From Octadecabacter sp. (GTDB lineage Bacteria > Pseudomonadota > Alphaproteobacteria > Rhodobacterales > Rhodobacteraceae): 19,996 nucleotides of DNA. The notes below the pieces were generated by a model. The model was not told the DNA's origin, made no database searches, and saw only the letters and a program-made list of their open reading frames with translations. The position numbers were made by a program, and so were the translations under genes. The stretch covers positions 1-19,996 of the forward strand of contig DQCL01000154.1 in assembly GCA_003533975.1 (NCBI GenBank). The letters are read 5' to 3'. Shown piece by piece: positions 8,500 to 16,704 of this stretch. Within the stretch, counting starts at the first letter, position 1; each line of letters opens with the position of its first letter.

Positions 8500-9639
8500 A
8501 TGACTAAAAACTTAAATCCTAACAGACGATCTATACTTAAATCCGGTGCAGCCGTTGGTTTGGGTGCTCTGGCGAGCCCGGCGCTCGTTTCGAAAGCATT
8601 TGCTGATTCCGGCGAACTGACCCTTATGGATTGGTCTGATTATTGGCCAGAGGACATGCTTGCGAAGTTCACTGACGAAACTGGCATTCAGGTGAACTAC
8701 ATCGGTATCGGTTCCAACGAAGAACTGATCAACAAGATGAAAGCATCCCAAGGTACGGGCGCTGACCTGATCGGCCCGACTAACAACCGTTCCCTTCAGT
8801 GGGGTCCATTGGACTTGCTGCAGCCGTTCGATATGTCACGCATCCCTATTGAGGCTGCAAACCCTGCGATGGCACAGATCGGTCCGGATGCTTGGGACTT
8901 TGGCGGTGAAGGCAACACTTGGATTCCGCACATTTGGGGTACCGAGGGCATGGCGTGGCGTGTCGATCAATGGGCGCCTGCATCTGCTGACGGTGTGCCA
9001 AGCTATGGCGAAATTTGGTCCGAAGAGAACGCGGGCAAGACTATGATCCGTGCCCACTCTGGCATGCTTTGTGCTGGTCTTTACATGGAAGCGTCTGGTG
9101 AGATGGAGCCAGGTTCTGTTTGGGCTGCGTACGAGTCAGAAGAAAACATGCGCAATACATGGAAGCAGATCACTGATTGGTGCATCGCGCGTAAATCCAA
9201 CCTGAAACTGATCTGGAATGATGCTGACAGCCAGAAGAACGGCCTATTGAATGATGGTGTTGTTGTCGGTCAGACATGGGATGGACCGCCACTGGCCCTG
9301 AAAACTGCGGGTGAGCCGGTGACTTACCAAGCACCTGCAGAAGGCGCGATGGCATGGGTCGACGGTTTGGCCTTGACCAAAGGAGCGCAGAATGTCGATC
9401 AGGCTTACGAACTTATCAAGTTCGCATTTGACCCAGTGAATGCTGGTCCGGCGATCGACGTGCACGGCTATAACTCACCAATTCTTGGTGCGGATCAGTT
9501 GGCTGGCGAAGCTTATGCGAAGAACTTTGCTGAAGCCTATCCTGGTGAGGCACTTGCGAACCTGAATGCATGGCCAGCTGAGGCACCTTGGTATGCAGAC
9601 GTTCGCACAGAGTTTGTGAACCAATTCCAAAGCTCGTAA
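8500..9639 (+). CDS. PotD-class ABC transporter substrate-binding protein (ligand probably not a polyamine)
   Basis: A 379-residue periplasmic binding protein of the spermidine/putrescine class. The N terminus carries a twin-arginine (Tat) signal, NRRSILKS (8-15), with predicted cleavage after AFA at residue 35; export in folded form is likely. GGAGGGAG 7 bp upstream fixes the start. Overall pattern follows PotD (LTLMDWSDYWP near the mature N terminus, IPHIWG about 142-147, AWVDGLAL about 285-292). However, aligned by eye with E. coli PotD, the acidic pair that grips the polyamine (Asp168, Glu171) falls on His186 and Met189, while Trp286 and Asp288 match Trp255 and Asp257. With a glycerophosphodiesterase-like gene ending the operon, a glycerophosphodiester ligand is my inference. 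Confidence 0.88.
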   Translation: MTKNLNPNRRSILKSGAAVGLGALASPALVSKAFADSGELTLMDWSDYWPEDMLAKFTDETGIQVNYIGIGSNEELINKMKASQGTGADLIGPTNNRSLQWGPLDLLQPFDMSRIPIEAANPAMAQIGPDAWDFGGEGNTWIPHIWGTEGMAWRVDQWAPASADGVPSYGEIWSEENAGKTMIRAHSGMLCAGLYMEASGEMEPGSVWAAYESEENMRNTWKQITDWCIARKSNLKLIWNDADSQKNGLLNDGVVVGQTWDGPPLALKTAGEPVTYQAPAEGAMAWVDGLALTKGAQNVDQAYELIKFAFDPVNAGPAIDVHGYNSPILGADQLAGEAYAKNFAEAYPGEALANLNAWPAEAPWYADVRTEFVNQFQSS

Positions 9640-9655
9640 ACGCATTTAAAATAAG

Positions 9656-9686
9656 ACAACCGGCCGCATTGACTGCGGCCGGTTGT
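9656..9686 (+). promoter_or_regulatory. Intercistronic hairpin after the PotD-class gene
   Basis: A perfect 13-bp inverted repeat (ACAACCGGCCGCA with its complement) around the 5-nt loop TTGAC. It lies 16 bp after the stop codon and has no T-run. Like the hairpin after ugpB, it probably stabilises the abundant binding-protein message or partly attenuates the downstream transporter genes. Confidence 0.75.
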
Positions 9687-9755
9687 GATACGGCATCGGC
9701 CAGAAACGGACTCCTATCAGGATCCAAGTGCAGGTAAACCTATAGGGGAATAGAG

Positions 9756-10868
9756 ATGAGTTCTGGTGTAGCGGTAAATCTTGAAGATATCTGGATTCGG
9801 TTTGGCGATTTCGTTGCCGTGCGCGACGCAAATGTAAACATCAATGGCGGCGATTTCTTTTCGTTTCTTGGGCCATCCGGGTGCGGTAAGACGACGATCT
9901 TACGCGCTGTTTCCGGCTTTCTGGACCCTAGCGAAGGGCGTGTCCTGATTGGCGGCAAAGACATGGCGGGTATCGGACCGAACAAGCGTCCGACAGCTTT
10001 GATCTTTCAAAACCTCGCTCTTTTTCCGCTCATGAAGGTCTGGGAAAATATCTCTTTTTCAATGGAGGTCGCTGGCATCGGGGCCAAAGAGCGTCGCAAA
10101 CGTGCAGACGAACTTCTTGATATGATCGCGCTGGAAGGGCAGGGTGATAAACTGCCGAGCGAATTATCAGGGGGTCAAAAACAGCGGGTCGCAATTGCGC
10201 GCGCGCTTTGCGCGAACCCCGATGTATTACTGTTAGACGAACCTCTGTCAGCGCTGGATCTAAAGTTGCGCCAGCACATGCGCACCGAGTTGCGCGAAAT
10301 CCAAAAACGCGTCGGAATTACCTTTATTTATATCACCCACGATCAGGGTGAAGCGCTGACGATGTCAGACAATGTGGCTGTGATGAAGGCCGGTGTCATC
10401 GACCAGATTGATAGTGGTCACAATATTTATGATCACCCTGCGACACCGTTCGTTGCGTCGTTTGTCGGCGAAAACAATGTGTTCCGAGGTAAAATTAAGT
10501 CGATCAATGGGAACGAAGCCATCGTAAGCACCAACCGTTCCGGTGATCTTTTGTCGCGCATCGCACCGGCACAGCTCGGGAATTTGAACGTGGGTGATGA
10601 CGCTATGATGTTCATTCGCCCCGAAGTCTTGAAACTGGGACCGGCTGAAGAATCCAGTAAGTCAACAATATCAGCTGACGTAATGAACGAAGAGTTTGAG
10701 GGGAATACCTTTAGCGTCTTCCTTGAAGGGGATGGTGGGAAGTCAATCAAGATGTCCGTGCCAAATGCCGGACAAGACCACATTTCAAGCAGGGGCGAGA
10801 ACCTGTCGCTCCATTATGACCCAAGTAATGCTGTGGTCATGCCTGCGGGCGAATTGGCGTCGGAATAG
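9756..10868 (+). CDS. PotA-class ABC transporter ATP-binding protein
   Basis: A 370-residue cytoplasmic ATPase of the spermidine/putrescine/iron class. Intact motifs: Walker A GPSGCGKTT (39-47), Q-loop Gln85, signature LSGGQ (137-141), Walker B VLLLDE (157-162), switch His195 in THDQ. The region after about residue 240 is a TOBE-type regulatory domain containing MFIRPEVL. The start has AGGGGAATAGAG just upstream. It energises the two permeases that follow; the next start is 10 bp after its stop. Substrate should follow that of the binding protein, which is probably not a polyamine. Confidence 0.9.
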   Translation: MSSGVAVNLEDIWIRFGDFVAVRDANVNINGGDFFSFLGPSGCGKTTILRAVSGFLDPSEGRVLIGGKDMAGIGPNKRPTALIFQNLALFPLMKVWENISFSMEVAGIGAKERRKRADELLDMIALEGQGDKLPSELSGGQKQRVAIARALCANPDVLLLDEPLSALDLKLRQHMRTELREIQKRVGITFIYITHDQGEALTMSDNVAVMKAGVIDQIDSGHNIYDHPATPFVASFVGENNVFRGKIKSINGNEAIVSTNRSGDLLSRIAPAQLGNLNVGDDAMMFIRPEVLKLGPAEESSKSTISADVMNEEFEGNTFSVFLEGDGGKSIKMSVPNAGQDHISSRGENLSLHYDPSNAVVMPAGELASE

Positions 10869-10878
10869 GGCGCGGATC

Positions 10879-11808
10879 ATGAAAAAGAAAATGATCTTTT
10901 CCAATTTCTTCAAAACCAACGGCGTGATCATGGGCAGCATCTTGATGGGGTTGGTCGGATTTTGGCTGATCTTTCTGATCGTGCTGCCGCAGTTGTCGAT
11001 GTTGGATTATTCGTTCCGTTTCAATCTTCCGCCAGCCGATGTGGGTGGCCCAAAGGACGTCTACACACTCAGTAATTACCAGTTCTTGATCTATGGATCT
11101 GATGACACCCATCAGACATACAACTCAGTCGACCTTAAGGTCTTCGTGCGCACCATCATAGCCGCGATGATGGTCACCATCTTTAACATTCTCCTATGCT
11201 ATCCACTGGCCTATTTCCTCGGGCAGTCCAAAGGGTCCGCGTTTGTCCGGCTTTTGGTCGTCCTGCTGATTATCCCATATTGGATCAATGAGATCTTGCG
11301 GGCCTTTGCGTTGCGCATCATTTTCGGGGACAGCGGATTGTTGAACGAAACGCTGATGTTCTTGCACCTGACGAGCGAGCCAATTGATTTCATCCGCCAC
11401 GATGTCGCCCTTTATGCCGGACTGGGCTATGCCTATATCCTGCTGATGTTGTTCCCGATGTATAATGTCATCGAAAGCCTAGATCGCAATCAGATCGAGG
11501 CGGCACGTGATATGGGGGCAAGCTGGGTCAAGATACATCGCCGCATTGTGATCCCACATGCAAAACCTGGCATCGCGTCGGGTGCGACGATGGTCTTCAT
11601 GCTTTCGGCAGGTGCTTTGGCCGCGCCGCAAATCCTTGGCGGACCAAGTAGTCTTTGGTTCACCCAGCTCGTGTACCAGTGGTTCAACGACTCTTTGAAT
11701 TGGCAACAGGGTGCGGCTTACGCGATTGTGCTTTTGGTCTCGACGATCACGATTGTTCTGACTGTCATGCGCATCTTTAAAGTGAACATGGGGGACATCG
11801 GCAAATGA
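10879..11808 (+). CDS. PotB-class ABC transporter permease
   Basis: A 309-residue inner-membrane permease with about six hydrophobic segments and a large periplasmic loop after the first (about 42-88). The EAA loop, IEAARDMGASWVKIHRRIV (about 206-224), is the contact site for the ATPase. I start at ATG 10879 (MKKKMIFSNF), preceded by an AGGG box. A longer open frame upstream overlaps the ATPase gene and has no family resemblance. The stop overlaps the next start in an ATGA junction, so the two permeases are translationally coupled. Confidence 0.9.
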   Translation: MKKKMIFSNFFKTNGVIMGSILMGLVGFWLIFLIVLPQLSMLDYSFRFNLPPADVGGPKDVYTLSNYQFLIYGSDDTHQTYNSVDLKVFVRTIIAAMMVTIFNILLCYPLAYFLGQSKGSAFVRLLVVLLIIPYWINEILRAFALRIIFGDSGLLNETLMFLHLTSEPIDFIRHDVALYAGLGYAYILLMLFPMYNVIESLDRNQIEAARDMGASWVKIHRRIVIPHAKPGIASGATMVFMLSAGALAAPQILGGPSSLWFTQLVYQWFNDSLNWQQGAAYAIVLLVSTITIVLTVMRIFKVNMGDIGK

Positions 11809-13064
11809 AGTCGGACTCCCTTATTCGTATTGCCCTAGGCGCGTATCTGCTGATTTTCTTCAGTTACCTTCTTGGCCCACTCGTTGTGATGAGCTTGACT
11901 GCTTTCAATTCGTCAAGCTTCCCGTCGGTTTCCCCATGGGCATGTTTCACGTTTGAGTGGTTTGATGTGCTTTTCAACGACAGACACATTCGCGAAGGAA
12001 TCTACTATAGTATCATTATTGGGATCGGCACCGTTATCTTGTCAGTTTCGATGGGGCTTGCGGCATCTATCGTGCTGACGCAGGTCTGGCCACGATTGCG
12101 ATCAACCTATTACACCATGATCATCGCGCCGATCTTGATTCCCGGCGTTGTTTTGGGCATCTCGACTTTGGTGTTCTGGGATCGACTTGGAGGTTTCCTA
12201 GGGGCCACCGAAGGGTCGGTGCTGCATGGGCTGTTCCACAACGGGCTGTTCCTGACCATTCTGGGGCAATCCTCATTTATCGCATCTTATGCAATGCTAG
12301 TTTTCGTTGCGCGTCTTCAACGGTTTGATACGGGCCTAACAGAAGCAGCATTGGACCTCGGCGCGACACACACGCAAGCCTTTCGCAAAATTTTGTTACC
12401 ATTTATGCGCCCTGCAATTGCTTCAGCGGCGGTGCTGGCGTTTCTGGCATCCTTTGAAAACTACAACACGACAACCTTCACCATTATCGACTACAAGACC
12501 TTGACCACAGTGTTGGCGCAGAAAGTACGGCTGGGCATCAACCCGTCGATCTCGTCCTTGGCATTCATCATTATCGTTTTGACGATCTTTGCGGCCCTTA
12601 CTTTAGAAGCAACGCAATCGCACAAACGTCGTAGAGAGGCGGTTGCACAAGGGCGCATGAAACCTGCGGGCAAAAGCATCCTGCCTTCATTTATGCGCGG
12701 AAACATTGCCGCAATAATTTGCGTGCTTTTGGCGTTCGTTGTAATTTTCATGGTCACAACTGCACAGTCTTACAGTCCCGAAATGTGTAAAGCTGAGGTG
12801 CGCGAGGCGCGGCAGTTGGAAATTCAAGAACGGATCGAAGCCCTGAATGCGGCCCGCGCTGAACGAGAAGCGACCGAGGAGCCGACTTCAACCGTAACTG
12901 ACGAACAGGCTCCCGCCAGCAGCGGAGCATTCGGCGGTGTGTTTGATCCGGGCAACCTTTCAACAGACACAGCGGAACCTGAAGCCGAAACGACGGCCCC
13001 CGCAGGCGGAAGTGGCGCCTTTGGCAATGCGTTTGATCCGGGCAACCTGGAAACGGAAGATTGA
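11805..13064 (+). CDS. PotC-class ABC transporter permease with extra membrane segment and repeat-bearing C-terminal tail
   Basis: Residues 1 to about 275 form an ordinary PotC-like permease with its EAA loop EAALDLGATHTQAFRKIL (about 180-197). The protein is 419 residues, about 150 longer than E. coli PotC (264). The surplus contains a basic linker (KRRRE, 274-278), a seventh strongly hydrophobic segment (301-319), Cys328, a charged helical stretch (about 329-359) and an acidic, Ser/Thr/Pro-rich tail. The tail holds two near-identical units, SGAFGGVFDPGNL (373-385) and SGAFGNAFDPGNL (403-415), with a 30-residue period. With six core segments and a cytoplasmic C terminus in PotC, a seventh would put the tail in the periplasm. 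I know no function for this tail. The start comes from the ATGA overlap with the previous gene. Confidence 0.88.
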   Translation: MKSDSLIRIALGAYLLIFFSYLLGPLVVMSLTAFNSSSFPSVSPWACFTFEWFDVLFNDRHIREGIYYSIIIGIGTVILSVSMGLAASIVLTQVWPRLRSTYYTMIIAPILIPGVVLGISTLVFWDRLGGFLGATEGSVLHGLFHNGLFLTILGQSSFIASYAMLVFVARLQRFDTGLTEAALDLGATHTQAFRKILLPFMRPAIASAAVLAFLASFENYNTTTFTIIDYKTLTTVLAQKVRLGINPSISSLAFIIIVLTIFAALTLEATQSHKRRREAVAQGRMKPAGKSILPSFMRGNIAAIICVLLAFVVIFMVTTAQSYSPEMCKAEVREARQLEIQERIEALNAARAEREATEEPTSTVTDEQAPASSGAFGGVFDPGNLSTDTAEPEAETTAPAGGSGAFGNAFDPGNLETED

Positions 13065-13098
13065 TATATCTGGCCACCCTTCTGGGGGGCCAGATATA
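13065..13098 (+). promoter_or_regulatory. Intercistronic hairpin before the phosphodiesterase gene
   Basis: A perfect 11-bp stem, TATATCTGGCC (13065-13075) with GGCCAGATATA (13088-13098), can be extended by a CCC/GGG pair inside the loop. It starts immediately after the stop codon and ends 5 bp before the GGAG box of the next gene. No T-run follows. It may attenuate the phosphodiesterase or mask its ribosome-binding site. Confidence 0.7.
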
Positions 13099-13111
13099 GA
13101 ACTGGAGAGTT

Positions 13112-13909
13112 ATGCTTATTGCGCAGTTAAGCGATACTCATATCATGGCACCCGGAGAAAAAACATGCGGCGTCGCCGAGATGGACGCACACCTGCGAAG
13201 GTGCGTCGAGAGCATAAACGCGGTGTTACCGAAACCTGACATTGTTTTAGTGACGGGGGATGTGACACATAAATTCAAAGAAGAAGAGGCGCAGCACGCC
13301 GCTGTTATCTTGTCTCAACTTGAAATGCCGCTCTTTATTGTACCGGGAAATCATGACGATCGGCAGGTTCTGTCCCGCGTTTTCGGTCCAGAAATCTGCC
13401 CTTTGAGCGACGAAGGCTACGTGGACTATGTTATTGATGCTTATCCTGTTCGGATCATTGCACTAGATACACTCCACGTCGGTCATGCTGGAGGGCATAT
13501 TAGTGCAGCGCGGCTGGATTGGTTGCGCGCGCAATTAGATGATGCCACGGAACAGCCGACTGTCATAATGGCCCATCATCCGCCATTGGATATTGGTGTG
13601 CCTGAGACCTATGAGGACGGATTTTCTGGTGCAGGCGACCTTGGGCAATTGATTGCGCAATACCCAAATATCGAACGTGTCTTGTGTGGGCATGTACATC
13701 TTCATACGAACTCTAGGTGGCGCGGGACGGTTGTGACAACAGCGCCGAGCATCGGAATGCAGCTCACGCTGGATCTTTCTGGAACAGACGCGTCGCGCTT
13801 CTTTCTATCCGACCCAGCATATCTGTTGCATCATTGGACAGCGGATCAGGCGTTGATCACGCATCCCATTCAGGTCACCGACTTGGATGGGCCATTTCAT
13901 TTTACGTGA
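13112..13909 (+). CDS. Class III metallophosphoesterase, GpdQ-like glycerophosphodiesterase
   Basis: A 265-residue binuclear-metal phosphodiesterase without signal peptide, so cytoplasmic. Metal-binding motifs line up with Enterobacter GpdQ: Asp8 and His10 (SDTH), Asp50 (GD), Asn80 (GNHD), His155/His156 (AHHPP), His194 and His196 (GHVH). Resemblance to GpdQ rather than to other CpdA/Icc enzymes is suggested by the opening MLIAQLSDTH, the PGNHDD block and the similar length. GpdQ hydrolyses glycerophosphodiesters to G3P plus an alcohol. As last gene of the Pot-type operon it probably processes what that importer brings in. A GGAG box precedes the ATG. The 112 bp to the convergent kinase gene hold no clear terminator, only a weak CCCCAA...TTGGGG pair (13970-14006). 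A cyclic-nucleotide phosphodiesterase role cannot be excluded. Confidence 0.85.
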   Translation: MLIAQLSDTHIMAPGEKTCGVAEMDAHLRRCVESINAVLPKPDIVLVTGDVTHKFKEEEAQHAAVILSQLEMPLFIVPGNHDDRQVLSRVFGPEICPLSDEGYVDYVIDAYPVRIIALDTLHVGHAGGHISAARLDWLRAQLDDATEQPTVIMAHHPPLDIGVPETYEDGFSGAGDLGQLIAQYPNIERVLCGHVHLHTNSRWRGTVVTTAPSIGMQLTLDLSGTDASRFFLSDPAYLLHHWTADQALITHPIQVTDLDGPFHFT

Positions 13910-14021
13910 ACGCTGGAGCATAATCGGGATAACGAACCGAGCAACGTCTCCGGTCATACCGAGGCTGTCCCCCAAATTGGGTTGGATCCGCCTTGCGCAC
14001 TTGGGGCCAATTAAAGAACCA

Positions 14022-15446
14022 TTAATCGTTTTTCCAACTCAAGCTGATCGCAACCGCCTCTTGAAATCGCTTTCTTGCGTGTTGGATATCTGCCAAAGGC
14101 TGAACTGATCCGTAGTGCTGATTGATCTCCTGTTCGCGCCCCAAGAACCCTGACGCCAATTTTATGACACCAAGTCCTGTAAGTTCTGGCAAGCTTGCAG
14201 GATGCACGTCGCGGGCGATAGCATTCGACAAAAACTGCACAAAATAAGGGTTCTTGCTCATCCCGCCGTCGATACGAAGGCCGCCGTTTATCGGCATACA
14301 CCTGTTCATAGAATCGATCACTTCGGCGGCGCGAAAGGCAACGCCTTCGAGGATAGACTGCACAAGTTGTTGCGGTGCATGATCAAGCGATAGTCCCAAC
14401 CAAACGCCACGTGCACGCGCATCCCAGTGCGGACACCCTAACCCAGTCAGAGCCGGGACAAAGACCAAACCGCTGTCAATCGCTGGTGGTGAGGCAAATG
14501 CGCCAATCTCTGACAAGTCGCGGAATAGGCCAAGTGATCGGGCCCAATTGATCGACGCGCTCGCCGAGTAGACACCGCCTTCAAGGGCAAAGACCGGCTT
14601 TTCGCCATCAAGCTGCCATGCAACGGTTGGCAGCAAGCACTGCGCGGGCTCATTCACAATCTGATCACCCGTGACCATAAGGGCAAACGCACCCGTGCCA
14701 AAAGTGATTTTGGCGTCCCCGTTCGATCGACAGCCAAAGCCATATAGTGCTGCCTGCTGATCCACGATGCTGGCGGTTACTGGTATTGTACCATGGTCTG
14801 TTGTGATGGCCCCAAAGTCACCCGTTGTCGGGACGATTTCGGGTAGGCATTCCATCGGGACACCGAACATTTTGCACAGGGTTTCGTCCCATTCCAGTCG
14901 CCGCAGGTTTAGCAAAGACGTACGGCTTGCCGTGCTGGCATCTGTCACGAAACGCCCCGTGAGCCGGTCTAGAAAAAAGGCGTCCGTTGTGCCCAAACGA
15001 AGGGTCCCCCGTGCCAATGCCTCTTTTGCGCGGGGGATGTGTGCTGCAATCCACGCCATCTTGCTGGCCGAAAAATAGGGATCAAGGGGCAGGCCTGAGC
15101 GGGCGAGGGTTTCGCTTTCTTTGCCATCCGACTTGAGGTTTTCGATCTGCTTAACCGTTCGGCTGTCTTGCCAGACTATTACACGGGACAGCGCTTCTTT
15201 GGTGACGGCATCCCACGCCAAGCAGCTTTCGCCCTGATTTGCGATCCCAATCGCATCGACCTTGCCGACCACGTCCAAACAAGCCTGGATGTTGGCAATC
15301 AGCTCTTCGGGATCGTGTTCAACCCACCCCTCTTGAGGATAGAATTGTTTGTGTTCAATAGAATGGGCGACCGCCAGATCGCCTTTGGCATCGGCAACCA
15401 GAATACGTGTGCTTGTCGTCCCTTGGTCTATGCCAGCAATCCGCAT
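14022..15446 (-). CDS. FGGY-family kinase, glycerol-kinase-like but with an altered substrate motif
   Basis: A 474-residue cytoplasmic FGGY kinase, slightly shorter than GlpK (about 500). It resembles GlpK throughout: IDQGTTSTR (6-14), GWVEHDP (40-46), VWQDSRT (91-97), LDPYFSASK (121-129), DQQAALYG (229-236), FGTGAFALM (249-257), LTGLGCPHWD and RIDGG. Of the E. coli glycerol contacts, Glu84, Trp103, Tyr135, Asp245 and Phe270 have matches (Glu73, Trp92, Tyr124, Asp229, Phe254), but Arg83 is replaced by Gly72 (NQGES instead of NQRET). It may therefore be a glycerol kinase variant or a kinase for another polyol. The start is 1 bp after the stop of the upstream oxidoreductase gene, so it is the third gene of a coupled operon. 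Confidence 0.85.
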   Translation of the reverse strand: MRIAGIDQGTTSTRILVADAKGDLAVAHSIEHKQFYPQEGWVEHDPEELIANIQACLDVVGKVDAIGIANQGESCLAWDAVTKEALSRVIVWQDSRTVKQIENLKSDGKESETLARSGLPLDPYFSASKMAWIAAHIPRAKEALARGTLRLGTTDAFFLDRLTGRFVTDASTASRTSLLNLRRLEWDETLCKMFGVPMECLPEIVPTTGDFGAITTDHGTIPVTASIVDQQAALYGFGCRSNGDAKITFGTGAFALMVTGDQIVNEPAQCLLPTVAWQLDGEKPVFALEGGVYSASASINWARSLGLFRDLSEIGAFASPPAIDSGLVFVPALTGLGCPHWDARARGVWLGLSLDHAPQQLVQSILEGVAFRAAEVIDSMNRCMPINGGLRIDGGMSKNPYFVQFLSNAIARDVHPASLPELTGLGVIKLASGFLGREQEINQHYGSVQPLADIQHARKRFQEAVAISLSWKND

Positions 15447-15447
15447 C

Positions 15448-16704
15448 CTAGCGCCTTGGCCCTATTGAAAGTTTGACATCACGGCCATCGTTTGCGGCCA
15501 ATATGTCGTGCAGGGGCCGTTGAATGCGACGCACCGGACGTGCGTTCAGAGGGCTTGTCCAAACCGGCCTGTCATCAACTGTTGCCGTCAGGATACCATT
15601 GACGGGCTCATGCAACCCAATCTGCATTTTGTCCATGCCGCCAGAACGATCTGAACGGGTCAGGCGTTGGGGTAGGGCGAACTGTATCTCCGGGCTTGTG
15701 ACAACCAACCGCGCGACGCCTGTTTCAGGTTTGCCATTGGATGACAAATCATCAGCGATTCTTTTTGCGGTTACGACGCCCTCTCTCCAACACCAACCGG
15801 ATGTTTCGGCGGGGCGTAGAATATTCCCGGCGCTGTAATACGCGGAATCTGAACACTGGCCGAATTGGTCAATGGCAGGTCCGCCCGAACCGAGGTCTAC
15901 CTCAACGGGACTTCTGCGCAGTAGTGCTGCTTCGGGTCGGAAACGCCCTGAGACAATAATGCCGTCGGTTTCGATATGCTGCGTGACTCCAGCGGCATCA
16001 ATGAATTCCAATGCCTCAACTGTCTTTGACCCGATAATCTTGGGGTTTTGGACACCCGCAAAAAGCGGTACGCCCCTGACCGCTAAATAGGGCTGAATGA
16101 TCTTATGCGTGACGATCCGATCCAGTTCTTCAACCATCGCAGCGGGGCGCATTCCCAAATGGCGACAGGTCTCAATCGCTGAAAACGAAACAAGCTCGGA
16201 TCCGAAGATGACAGGTCGTCGAAAGGGACGCATGCCTTTGAGGTACACCAAAGACTGTAGCGCCCCCGTAGAAATGACGCCTTGCGCGCGATCTCCACCG
16301 ATAAAACGCTGTGCACGGGTGCTTTCCCGAACGCCCATACACAAGACGACCCGCTTGGCATCCAATGTCTCAAGCCCCTTGGCGGTGGTCAGGCTTAGCC
16401 GCCCACCTGCATGCAGCTGGGTTACAGTCGTTCCCGTGCGAATTTCCACACCATACTTAACGGCCTCATCCACATTTCGAGCCGCGTATTCCGGCCCTTT
16501 GAGCAACCTACCGTATTCGCGCACACCGAATGGATAATGGCCACAATGACGCGGGACGCCGCCCGCTGATATTTCACGCTCAAGAACGACAACGCGCCCC
16601 ACGCCGCACCGTTTCAGCTCTGCTGCCAGTGCAAGGCCGGACGGGCCACCGCCGACGATTGCGACATCTACGTCTTTGCGCTGGTTTTGGTCAGTGCTCA
16701 CCAT
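15448..16704 (-). CDS. FAD/NAD(P)-dependent oxidoreductase, partner subunit of the GlpA-like dehydrogenase
   Basis: A 418-residue flavoprotein. The N-terminal FAD-binding motif is DVAIVGGGPSGLALAAEL, followed by an EREISAGGVPRHCGH block and a later VVLCMGVRE block. A second nucleotide-binding region begins VIFGSELVSFSAIET, and the C-terminal FAD contact is SAGNILRPAETSG. This architecture matches proteins usually found beside GlpA-like dehydrogenases in Firmicutes and Thermotoga, and resembles the HcnB/opine-oxidase A-subunit class. I start at ATG 16704; the longer frame begins with TTG at 16710. The start overlaps the upstream gene by 14 bp. It probably passes electrons from the GlpA-like subunit to NAD+ or a membrane acceptor (inference). 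Confidence 0.85.
   Translation of the reverse strand: MVSTDQNQRKDVDVAIVGGGPSGLALAAELKRCGVGRVVVLEREISAGGVPRHCGHYPFGVREYGRLLKGPEYAARNVDEAVKYGVEIRTGTTVTQLHAGGRLSLTTAKGLETLDAKRVVLCMGVRESTRAQRFIGGDRAQGVISTGALQSLVYLKGMRPFRRPVIFGSELVSFSAIETCRHLGMRPAAMVEELDRIVTHKIIQPYLAVRGVPLFAGVQNPKIIGSKTVEALEFIDAAGVTQHIETDGIIVSGRFRPEAALLRRSPVEVDLGSGGPAIDQFGQCSDSAYYSAGNILRPAETSGWCWREGVVTAKRIADDLSSNGKPETGVARLVVTSPEIQFALPQRLTRSDRSGGMDKMQIGLHEPVNGILTATVDDRPVWTSPLNARPVRRIQRPLHDILAANDGRDVKLSIGPRR

Noticed and set aside
10696..10878. N-terminal extension of the PotB-class permease overlapping the ATPase gene
   Set aside because: The extension is a frame-shifted reading of the ATPase 3' end; ATG 10879 has an AGGG box and starts the family-like sequence.
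8500..13064. Straight annotation of the second ABC system as a spermidine/putrescine transporter (potDABC)
   Set aside because: The acidic polyamine contacts are missing in the binding protein and the operon ends with a glycerophosphodiesterase-like gene; only the class, not the substrate, is supported.
13910..14021. Bidirectional terminator between the convergent diesterase and kinase genes
   Set aside because: Only a weak CCCCAA...TTGGGG pair with a long loop and no adjacent T-run; not strong enough to list.
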